From Planctomycetaceae bacterium (lineage in GTDB: Bacteria; Planctomycetota; UBA1135; GCA-002686595): a DNA stretch of 5,470 nt. Below are positions 1 to 4,797 of the stretch, one piece after another. The stretch is taken from contig JABWBL010000267.1 in NCBI GenBank assembly GCA_013360535.1, forward strand, positions 1 to 5,470, written 5' to 3'. The notes beneath the pieces are model-generated. The model ran no database searches. It was not told where the DNA came from and saw nothing but the letters and a program-made list of their open reading frames with translations. Numbering within the stretch: position 1 is the first letter of the stretch; each line of letters begins with the position of its first letter. The position numbers and the translations under genes were made by a program.

Positions 1-171
1 CTGCGCGAGTTCGCCGCCGAGCCGGGCGACCTGCGCTCGATCGGCAACGCGCTCGACCGCATCCCGACGCGCACCGCGCAGCGTGCGGCGAACGCACTCG
101 CGGCGAGCTCGTGCCAGGCGGAGACGCTCTCGCTGGTCGAGGGCTGGAAGCACGGTTACGTGCGTTCCTGA
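1..171 (+). CDS. C-terminal end of an unidentified protein (5' end outside window)
   Basis: Frame 1 is open from the first base to a TGA at 169-171, giving 56 residues that end in WKHGYVRS. Nearly every codon ends in G or C (only four end in A or T), as in the clear genes of this window, and this supports a real reading frame. The segment is Ala/Arg/Leu rich, looks soluble and largely helical, and has no membrane segment. One cysteine (SSCQAE) is present but no motif I can name. I do not recognise the family. The gene converges on homoserine kinase with an 8-base gap. The upstream sequence is needed to identify it. Confidence 0.65.
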   Translation: MREFAAEPGDLRSIGNALDRIPTRTAQRAANALAASSCQAETLSLVEGWKHGYVRS

Positions 172-180
172 CGCGTTTTT
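146..180 (+). terminator. Hairpin plus T-run at the end of the first gene (candidate terminator)
   Basis: GGAAGCACG (146-154) pairs with CGTGC (159-163) and TTCC (165-168) around a GTTA loop, giving nine base pairs with one bulged G at 164. Five Ts follow at 176-180. The hairpin lies in the last codons of the upstream gene, and seven bases separate it from the T-run, so it is not a classic intrinsic terminator. In the minus direction it sits just beyond thrB but has no T-run after it. It may separate the two convergent transcripts. Confidence 0.35.
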
Positions 181-1127
181 CAGCGCAGGAAGCGCAGGCT
201 CACGCCGTCTGCGGGTCGCACACAGTGCGCGCTCGCGGGCGGTGACGCTCGCTCCAGCTCGCGCTGCATCGCCAAGACGACGTGCAGCTGGTGCACCTCG
301 TCGCTGATCGCGTAGAGCGCCGAGCCGCTGCCGGAGATCGTGGCGAGCCACGCACCGGCCTCGCGTGCCGCAGCGAGCGCACGCGCGCCACCGGGGATGT
401 GCGGAAGCCGGTGGCGAACGTGCAGGCGATCCTCGCCACCCAGTTCCAGAAGGTCGCGGTCTCCGGTGCGCAGCCCTTCGAGCAGGAGCGCGAGTCGTCG
501 AGGATTCTCGACTGCATCGGCAAAGGCGACGGCAGGCGGCAGAAGCGTGCGCGCGAAGCTCGTCTCGAGTGTCGCGTTCGGCCACGCGACGATGTGGCAC
601 AGCGACTCGTGCAACGGCTGGCGCACGACGCGCGTGCGTTGGCCGGCGACCGGCAACGACAGCACGCAGCCGCCGAACAGCGCCGCCGTCACGTTGTCGG
701 GATGGCCCTCGAGCGCGAGCGCGAGCTCGAGCAACTCCTCGCGGCTCACCTCACGCGGGCCCGCGCTCGCACCGAGCACGAGTCCGGCGACGATCGCGGC
801 TCCCGAGCTGCCGAGCCCGCGTCGCGTCGGGATGTCGCTCGAAACCTCGATCACGAATGCAGTTTCCTTGGGGGCCCCGGAGGCCTCGAGCCCGCGCCGC
901 ACCCCGGCGAGCAGCAGATTCTCGGGCCCCGTCGGCCAATCGCGCTCCTCGCCGACACTCAGGATCAGGCAACTGGCGCGTGCGTCCGCGACGATTCGTG
1001 CGCGAACCTCGAGCCTCAGTCCGAGGGCCAGTCCCGCACAATCGAAACCGGGGCCGAGATTGGAGGTCGAGCAGGGCGCACGGACGCTCGCGAGGGTGCC
1101 GGGACGGAGGAGCTGGGTTTCCCACAT
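180..1127 (-). CDS. thrB: Homoserine kinase (GHMP kinase family)
   Basis: Predicted to phosphorylate L-homoserine with ATP to O-phosphohomoserine, the substrate of threonine synthase, in the cytoplasm. The 315-residue length fits the roughly 300-residue family. All GHMP signatures are visible: the N-terminal segment at 15-35 containing STSNLGPGFDC; the ATP-binding loop at 100-108 (PTRRGLGSS) followed by GAAIVAGL; EGHPDNV at 140-146; and the C-terminal SGSGSALYAI at 265-274. EDRLHVRHR followed by LPHIPG (232-246) matches the D-R-[IL]-H...R...PG stretch typical of homoserine kinase, which favours thrB over mevalonate or galactokinase relatives. The ATG at 1125-1127 is the only reasonable start, because an in-frame stop lies about 30 bases upstream. 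No clear Shine-Dalgarno precedes it. No other threonine gene is in the window. Confidence 0.93.
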   Translation of the reverse strand: MWETQLLRPGTLASVRAPCSTSNLGPGFDCAGLALGLRLEVRARIVADARASCLILSVGEERDWPTGPENLLLAGVRRGLEASGAPKETAFVIEVSSDIPTRRGLGSSGAAIVAGLVLGASAGPREVSREELLELALALEGHPDNVTAALFGGCVLSLPVAGQRTRVVRQPLHESLCHIVAWPNATLETSFARTLLPPAVAFADAVENPRRLALLLEGLRTGDRDLLELGGEDRLHVRHRLPHIPGGARALAAAREAGAWLATISGSGSALYAISDEVHQLHVVLAMQRELERASPPASAHCVRPADGVSLRFLR

Positions 1128-1162
1128 GGTCGGGCGGCGAGCATCGGCCGCGCGAGTTCAGG

Positions 1163-1197
1163 CCGCAAGGGTGCTCCGGCGCACCCGGCCTTTGTGG
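1163..1197 (-). promoter_or_regulatory. Hairpin in the thrB leader / divergent intergenic region
   Basis: GGGTGC (1169-1174) and GCACCC (1181-1186) form a perfect six-pair stem around a six-base loop. The flanking CCGCAA (1163-1168) can pair with TTGTGG (1192-1197) across a five-base bulge, with one G-T wobble on the plus strand that becomes an A-C mismatch in a minus-strand RNA. The element lies 36-70 bases upstream of the thrB start. It could be a folded leader or simply a GC-rich inverted repeat. No leader peptide rich in Thr or Ile codons was seen, so I do not claim threonine attenuation. Confidence 0.28.
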
Positions 1198-1215
1198 AAA
1201 ATTCGTGGAATATCC
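1194..1215. repeat. Two tandem 11-bp repeats in the divergent intergenic region
   Basis: GTGGAAAATTC (1194-1204) is followed directly by GTGGAATATCC (1205-1215), matching at nine of eleven positions. The unit is close to one helical turn and lies in the most AT-rich patch of this GC-rich region, between the divergent thrB and the small aminotransferase-like gene. The second copy contains the palindrome TGGA-ATA-TCCA. A regulator binding site is possible but unproven. Confidence 0.3.
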
Positions 1216-1227
1216 AAGGGCTGGCGG

Positions 1228-1256
1228 TTGATCGCCGTCTCAACACCAGATAGTGT
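1228..1256 (+). promoter_or_regulatory. Weak sigma-70-like promoter candidate for the small gene at 1356
   Basis: TTGATC (1228-1233) matches four of six bases of the -35 consensus, and TAGTGT (1251-1256) three of six of the -10 consensus, with the ideal 17-base spacer. It would give a leader of about 90 bases before the GTG at 1356. The match is weak and could arise by chance; it is listed as the best candidate in this region. Confidence 0.22.
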
Positions 1257-1343
1257 GCGCCCCGCGTCCGGGGGCCTCTCCCAAGGGTGGTCCAAAAACC
1301 GGACGCAGACGCTCCGAACCGCTGCCGTCCCGCGAGGGGACAC

Positions 1344-1347
1344 GAGG
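1344..1347 (+). promoter_or_regulatory. Ribosome binding site supporting the GTG start at 1356
   Basis: GAGG at 1344-1347 lies eight bases before the GTG at 1356-1358. The more upstream in-frame GTG at 1287 has no purine-rich element at normal spacing, so this site favours the shorter, 83-residue product. Confidence 0.45.
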
Positions 1348-1355
1348 CCGCGACC

Positions 1356-1607
1356 GTGATCGACGAAAAGGACAGGTTCTATTCCCGGCTCTCCACGATC
1401 CCTGGGATCCACCCGATGCCCTCCATCGGCGACTGGATCCTGCTGCGGGTCGAGCGCCCCAATGACGTGGCCCGCAAGGTCGCCCGGAGGCTCATTCCGG
1501 GGATCGTCAGCGTGCCGCGCCACATCGACGGCGCCGTCCGGGTGGTTGTCAGCGACCCCAAGACCAACGAGCGCGTCCTGCGCGCCCTGAAGGAAGCCGT
1601 CGCCTAG
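1356..1607 (+). CDS. Stand-alone small protein resembling the C-terminal domain of HisC-type aminotransferases
   Basis: An 83-residue protein from a GTG start. Residues 11-32 (RLSTIPGIHPMPSIGDWILL, then RV) look like the 'L..IPG..v.pS.aNF.L.R' strand of histidinol-phosphate aminotransferase. The next part (DVARKVARRLIPGIVSVPRH, then VRVVVSDPKTNERVLRALKE) follows the usual order of helix, short loop and the 'LRvtvGt.eEn..ll.aL' end of fold-type I PLP enzymes. Arg62 sits where those enzymes hold the arginine that binds the substrate carboxylate. The PLP-binding large domain and its lysine are absent, so aminotransferase activity is not expected; the family assignment is from memory. It could be a decayed gene remnant or a retained small domain used for binding or regulation. 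Codons are GC-ending, with more CGG and AGG than neighbours. An alternative GTG at 1287 would give 106 residues, but the extra part looks non-coding. A stop at 1605-1607 is followed at once by a hairpin. Confidence 0.68.
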   Translation: MIDEKDRFYSRLSTIPGIHPMPSIGDWILLRVERPNDVARKVARRLIPGIVSVPRHIDGAVRVVVSDPKTNERVLRALKEAVA

Positions 1608-1622
1608 GCCGAGCGCCTCGGC
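1608..1622 (+). terminator. Short perfect hairpin immediately after the small gene
   Basis: GCCGAG (1608-1613) and CTCGGC (1617-1622) form six perfect pairs with a three-base loop, starting on the base after the TAG stop. No T-run follows, so it is more likely an mRNA 3'-end stabiliser or pause site than a complete terminator. Confidence 0.3.
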
Positions 1623-1709
1623 GCGCGGAATCGAGTCGGCCCGCGTGGTCGGCATTCCGAATCCGCACTTCCGCTCTCTCTGCTGACTCGGTCTTCCAGT
1701 TCGATCTGC

Positions 1710-1731
1710 CCCGGGCGCGTCCTCGGGTTTT
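1710..1731 (+). terminator. Candidate intrinsic terminator downstream of the small gene
   Basis: CCCGGG (1710-1715) pairs with CTCGGG (1722-1727), giving six pairs including one G-U, around a six-base loop. TTTT (1728-1731) follows directly. This is the best terminator-like structure in the plus direction between the small aminotransferase-like gene and the methyltransferase. If it works, the two genes are separate transcription units. The stem is short and the T-run has only four bases. Confidence 0.42.
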
Positions 1732-1783
1732 GATCGGGCCGCACTCTTCCGCCGGCGCCGCGTGCGTCGCGCGAGAGGCTGCC

Positions 1784-1830
1784 GGACTGGAGACGATCGA
1801 GTTGGCCAGAGCCGAAACTCTCTCCAGCCC
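1784..1830 (+). promoter_or_regulatory. Folded RNA element upstream of the methyltransferase (candidate structured leader)
   Basis: A 47-base segment folds into one multi-part hairpin of 17 pairs. GG (1784-1785) pairs with CC (1829-1830), next to an A-C mismatch. CTGGAGA (1787-1793) pairs with TCTCCAG (1821-1827). A five-base bulge (1794-1798) follows. GAGTT (1799-1803) pairs with AACTC (1816-1820), and GGC (1804-1806) with GCC (1811-1813) around a CAGA loop, with GA (1814-1815) bulged. It ends 60 bases before the ATG at 1891. I do not recognise it as a known riboswitch, and it has no T-run. It could be a leader element, the core of a small RNA, or chance folding in GC-rich DNA. Confidence 0.35.
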
Positions 1831-1890
1831 AAAGGTCTACGGTGCAATTGCGCGCCGTGGTGCCTTCGTCTCGTCACCCCCGACGCCAAG

Positions 1891-2706
1891 ATGGCCCGCC
1901 GCGCCCGATCCCGACGTTCCAAGCACCGTTTCACCGCCTCGACGGCCGACAAGCACCTGCTCTACCAGAAGGCGGTGCAGTCGCCCGAGGTCGATCTGGC
2001 GCTGATTCGGCGCATCTTCGAGCGCGAGCGCGGGCGCCCCGCCCGGCACCTGCGCGAGGACTTCTGCGGCACGGCGCTGCTGTCGGCGACGTGGGTGAGG
2101 CTCCACCGCGAGCACACCGCCGAGGGTTTCGACATCGATCCCGAGCCCGTCGCCTGGGGCCTCGCCCACAACTGCGACGGTGTCGATGCCACGCGCCTGC
2201 ACCTGCACCTGAAAGACGTGCGCGAGCCCGGCCAGCGCGCTCCCGACGTTCGCATCGCCTTCAATTTCTCCTACTGGGTCTTCCACACGCGCTCGGAGCT
2301 CGTCGACTACTTCCGGCGCGCGCACGCCTCCCTCGCGTCCGACGGCCTGTTCCTGATCGACCTGTTCGGTGGCCCCGAGGCGACCAACGAGCTTGAGGAG
2401 CGTCGCCGCTGCGGCGGCTTCACTTACGTCTGGGACCAGCACCGCTACTGGCCGGGCACGGGCGACTACACGTGCTTCATCCGCTTCGAGTTCCCTGACG
2501 GCACCGAGCTGAAAGCCTTCCGCTACGACTGGCGCTTCTGGCATCTCGGTGAGCTCCGGGACGCGCTCGTCGAGGCGGGGTTCGCGCGCGTCGACACCTA
2601 CTTCGAGGGGGCCGGTCCGAAGGGCGACGGCGACGGCGTGTTCCGCAAGGGGCTGCGCGGGGAGAACTGCGCGAGCTGGCTGGCGTACCTCGTGGCGCTC
2701 CGGTGA
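1891..2706 (+). CDS. Class I SAM-dependent methyltransferase with DFCGT motif I
   Basis: A 271-residue soluble protein predicted to transfer a methyl group from SAM; the substrate is unknown. After a basic N-terminus (MARRARSRRSKHR), residues 19-33 carry ADKHLLYQKAVQSPE, a conserved-looking lead-in. Residues 55-64 (REDFCGTALL) replace the usual D-x-G-C-G-T-G loop: the order D-x-CGT is kept but the first glycine is Phe58. GFDIDPEP (79-86) is the acidic ribose-binding strand. AFNFSYWVF (123-131) and SDGLFLIDLFG (150-160) are motifs IV-V of the Rossmann fold. A C-terminal part rich in aromatics (RYDWRFWHLG, 211-220) probably caps the substrate site. The ATG at 1891 was chosen because the 43 codons open upstream to a GTG at 1762 lack the GC-ending codon pattern and overlap the folded element at 1784-1830. 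No strong Shine-Dalgarno is seen. It converges on the redox pair with a 33-base gap. Confidence 0.85.
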   Translation: MARRARSRRSKHRFTASTADKHLLYQKAVQSPEVDLALIRRIFERERGRPARHLREDFCGTALLSATWVRLHREHTAEGFDIDPEPVAWGLAHNCDGVDATRLHLHLKDVREPGQRAPDVRIAFNFSYWVFHTRSELVDYFRRAHASLASDGLFLIDLFGGPEATNELEERRRCGGFTYVWDQHRYWPGTGDYTCFIRFEFPDGTELKAFRYDWRFWHLGELRDALVEAGFARVDTYFEGAGPKGDGDGVFRKGLRGENCASWLAYLVALR

Positions 2707-2710
2707 CGGC

Positions 2711-2735
2711 GCCACGGCCGACCTTCGGCGCTGGC
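2711..2735. terminator. Imperfect inverted repeat between convergent genes
   Basis: GCCA..GCCGA (2711-2721) and TCGGC..TGGC (2725-2735) pair with two central mismatches around a three-base loop, in the 33-base gap between the convergent methyltransferase and the redox protein gene. The position suits a shared bidirectional terminator, but there is no T-run in either direction. Confidence 0.3.
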
Positions 2736-2739
2736 CGGG

Positions 2740-3630
2740 CTACTGCGCGGACAGCGAGCGTGCGGACGTGACGACGCCCGCCGCGACGACGACTTCCCAC
2801 GGCGGAGTGATGTGCCAGATGACATCGCCCGGCAGGTCCACGAGTTCTCCGGGGGGCACCAGATCCACGACCCGGCGCTCTTCGTCGCCGGCTTCGCGCA
2901 GGGCGACCAGCACGTAGACCTTCGGGTCGTCGGGGAAGCTTCGTTCGAGCTCGCGCAGCACCTCGCGGCAGTGGTCGCAGTCGACGCGGTAGAGGATGAA
3001 GTGCGCGTCGTCGGGAAGGGCGCCGACGTCGAGCCAGCGGGCGAGGATCGAGTCGGTGAGCGGCTTGCCGATCCAGCTCGTGGGTTCGAGCACGATGTAG
3101 CGCGGACGCGCGGGCGGCGTGTCGCCCGTCGATCCGGTGTCGGGCGCGCCGGGAATCAGCAGGAACGGTGCCGAGAGACCCGCGAGCGAGGTGAGGGCGA
3201 GCACCAGGAGCGGCGGGCGGCGCTCGAAGGCGCCCTGCCAGGCCCGCGAGAAACACAGCGCGAGCAACAGCGGGCCATCGATCGCGAGCATCAGCGCGGG
3301 CGGAAACTTCAGCGCGCCGCCGAAGCAACCGCAGGATTCGGCGCCTTGTCCGAGCAGGACGAGCAGCACGACCGCGAAGAGCGTGTAGAGCGCCGCGAGT
3401 GGCAACGCGAAGACGCGCGGCGCGGCCAGCGCACCGAGCCCGAGCACGAGCTCGACTGCGATCGAGAGTCGAAAGTTGAGGTCGGGACCGAACCAGCCTT
3501 CGGCGAAGAACGGCGGCAGGCTCGCGGGAGTGCCCTTGAAGAGCTTGATCAGGCTGACGCCGAGGAGCCACGCCGCCGCGAGACGCACGAGCCATGGCGC
3601 GAGGCGTGCGCTCCGGCCGGGCTCGTTCAT
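2740..3630 (-). CDS. MauE/DoxX-like membrane domain fused to a thioredoxin-like domain (distal paralogue)
   Basis: A 296-residue inner-membrane protein, probably a thiol-disulfide redox protein. About five hydrophobic segments (roughly 11-32, 54-70, 74-95, 112-130 and 139-160) make a MauE/DoxX-like domain. It holds Lys29 in segment 1, Glu60 in segment 2 and Cys100-Gly-Cys102-Phe-Gly-Gly after segment 3. MauE works in disulfide formation in methylamine dehydrogenase maturation, and the CGCFG motif is its presumed redox pair. A short Pro/Gly/Thr linker (161-176) leads to a C-terminal domain with FILYRVDCDHC (Cys218, Cys221) and PPWEVVV (276-282), placed like the active site and cis-proline strand of thioredoxin folds. 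The C-x-H-C form is that of DsbA-type oxidants. The ATG at 3630 has a good ribosome site and the same spacing to segment 1 as the upstream paralogue. It lies 19 bases after the paralogue's stop, so the two are probably one operon. The redox role is inferred; client proteins are unknown. Confidence 0.82.
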   Translation of the reverse strand: MNEPGRSARLAPWLVRLAAAWLLGVSLIKLFKGTPASLPPFFAEGWFGPDLNFRLSIAVELVLGLGALAAPRVFALPLAALYTLFAVVLLVLLGQGAESCGCFGGALKFPPALMLAIDGPLLLALCFSRAWQGAFERRPPLLVLALTSLAGLSAPFLLIPGAPDTGSTGDTPPARPRYIVLEPTSWIGKPLTDSILARWLDVGALPDDAHFILYRVDCDHCREVLRELERSFPDDPKVYVLVALREAGDEERRVVDLVPPGELVDLPGDVIWHITPPWEVVVAAGVVTSARSLSAQ

Positions 3631-3634
3631 GGTG

Positions 3635-3640
3635 CTCACC
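3635..3640 (-). promoter_or_regulatory. Ribosome binding site for the distal redox gene
   Basis: Read on the minus strand, GGTGAG lies four bases before the ATG at 3630, inside the 19-base gap between the two redox genes. It supports this start over an in-frame ATG at 3690, which would overlap the upstream gene by about 40 bases. A GTG lying within the ribosome site itself is a less likely alternative. Confidence 0.5.
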
Positions 3641-3649
3641 GCGTCCCGC

Positions 3650-4675
3650 TCACTCGTCGCCGTGCGAGACGGCGCTGCGCACGATGCCACCTTCGAGCAC
3701 GAGCTCCCACGGCGGCAGCTGCGGGCTGACGACCCAGCTCGTTTCCTTCGGCAAGGCGGCCTGTTCGCCCGGCGGCTTGATGTGGACCAGCTGCTCGACC
3801 TCGTCCTTGTCCGTCGACAGGCGCACGAACACGTAGAGCTTGGGATCGTTCGCGAAGTTGGCCTCGAGCTCCTTCAAGTATTCGGCGCAGTGCGAGCAGG
3901 TCTCGAGGTACAGGATCCACGTCGCGTCCTCGGGGTACGCGCGCGTGTCCATCCAGACCGCGAGCTGCGTCTCGTGGATCGACTTGCCGATCCACTCGAG
4001 CGGCTTGATGTGCACGTACTGCGGGAATTTCTCGGGCAAGCGCCACCCGGCGGGCGCGACCGCCGGAGCAGGTGGGGTCGTCTCGCCGGCCGCAGGTTGC
4101 GGGTTGGTCGTGCCGTTCCCGTTCGCCGCGACCGCGGGCTCCTGCGGCGCCTGCACAGCGGGCTGCACGGGCGGAGGAAGCTCGATCTGCTCGTTCTGCA
4201 CGAGCACCCAAGGTGCGGCGGCACCGACGCCGGCGCACAGCGCGACGACGAGCCAGTTGGTGGGCGCCTTGGGGATCGCGCTCCACGGCCGGGTGGCGAG
4301 CATCAGCGCGAGGAACGTGCCGTCGATCGCCATCATGCTCAATGGAGAGAGCGAGACCGCACCACCGAAGCAGCCGCAGCTCGCGGCGCCCGTGGCGATC
4401 AAGTGCGTCAGCACCGCGAGGAACACCGTGTAGAGGGCGCTCATCAGCATCCAGCCCCAGCGCGGGAAGGCGAGCGCGACCAGCGCGAAGGCGAGCTCGA
4501 CCATGATCGCGCCGAAGAACGCGAGGTCGGGACCGAGGAAGCTCGTGCGCAGGAACTCGGGGATGTCGTTGGGCGAACCCCAGAACATCTTGATCGAGGC
4601 GACACCGAGCACCCACAGGGCGGGCAGGCGCACGCTCAGGGGGCTCAGCAGGGCGAAGGGCGTGGGGGCGGTCAT
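3650..4675 (-). CDS. MauE/DoxX-like membrane domain fused to a thioredoxin-like domain (proximal paralogue)
   Basis: A 341-residue paralogue of the next gene with the same plan. The first 150 or so residues align without a gap: Lys29, Glu60, LYT at 81-83, Cys100-Gly-Cys102-Phe-Gly-Gly, Asp118-Gly119 and Trp131 all fall at identical positions. About five membrane segments are followed by a Pro/Ala/Asn/Gly-rich linker at about 161-212, far longer than in its partner, which suggests an extended tether outside the membrane. The C-terminal domain begins near EWIGK (227-231), has the active-site-like ETCSHC (Cys260, Cys263), and ends with PPWELVLEGGIV (321-332), resembling the cis-proline strand and hairpin of thioredoxin folds. 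Likely a thiol-disulfide relay in the cell envelope; direction of electron flow and clients are unknown. The ATG at 4675 was chosen because it reproduces the partner's N-terminal length exactly; its upstream sequence is C-rich without a Shine-Dalgarno. A TTG at 4714 would add 13 mostly basic residues. It is first in the two-gene unit and divergent from the TrmB-like gene. Confidence 0.83.
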   Translation of the reverse strand: MTAPTPFALLSPLSVRLPALWVLGVASIKMFWGSPNDIPEFLRTSFLGPDLAFFGAIMVELAFALVALAFPRWGWMLMSALYTVFLAVLTHLIATGAASCGCFGGAVSLSPLSMMAIDGTFLALMLATRPWSAIPKAPTNWLVVALCAGVGAAAPWVLVQNEQIELPPPVQPAVQAPQEPAVAANGNGTTNPQPAAGETTPPAPAVAPAGWRLPEKFPQYVHIKPLEWIGKSIHETQLAVWMDTRAYPEDATWILYLETCSHCAEYLKELEANFANDPKLYVFVRLSTDKDEVEQLVHIKPPGEQAALPKETSWVVSPQLPPWELVLEGGIVRSAVSHGDE

Positions 4676-4783
4676 GGGGGAAGAGAGGGTGCGACGGCGC
4701 CGCGGGCGGTTCAAGGGCGGCCGGCGAATCGCCCCGGCGGCCTACGCGCGTGGACCCGAAGCGTTGGAGCGAGCTGGGACGAT

Positions 4784-4787
4784 AGGA
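4784..4787 (+). promoter_or_regulatory. Ribosome binding site for the TrmB-like gene
   Basis: AGGA at 4784-4787 lies ten bases before the ATG at 4798. An in-frame TAG at 4783-4785 rules out any longer product, so this ATG is the first possible start. Confidence 0.4.
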
Positions 4788-4797
4788 TGCGCCGACG

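Noticed and set aside
282..1359. Long plus-strand open frames (up to 339 codons) opposite thrB
   Set aside because: They are antisense shadows of a clear homoserine kinase in GC-rich DNA; products are Arg/Ala/Ser-rich low-complexity sequence without any motif.
1690..1720. GTTCGATCTG resembling a tRNA T-loop
   Set aside because: The flanking bases do not pair as a T-stem and no acceptor, D or anticodon arms could be built on either strand.
1762..1890. 43-codon N-terminal extension of the methyltransferase from a GTG
   Set aside because: Codon third positions are not GC-biased, the peptide is Cys/Arg-rich without similarity to the family start, and the stretch overlaps a strong folded element.
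1158..1952. Minus-strand open frame of 264 codons across the small gene and the non-coding region
   Set aside because: It spans non-coding sequence and opposes the aminotransferase-like frame, which has recognisable motifs and a ribosome site; its product is Arg-rich with no motif.
1837..2715. Minus-strand open frame of 292 codons opposite the methyltransferase
   Set aside because: Antisense of a gene with clear SAM-binding motifs; the product is a Val/Glu/Arg-rich mirror with no family resemblance.
2477..3595. Minus-strand open frame of 372 codons overlapping the distal redox gene
   Set aside because: Arg/Ala-rich out-of-frame shadow; the true frame shows membrane segments, CGCFGG and CxHC, all shared with its paralogue.
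4676..4797. Possible divergent promoters between the redox pair and the TrmB-like gene
   Set aside because: The best hexamer pairs had poor -10 matches or wrong spacing (for example TTGGAG and TAGGAT only 13 bases apart), so nothing was annotated there beyond the ribosome site.
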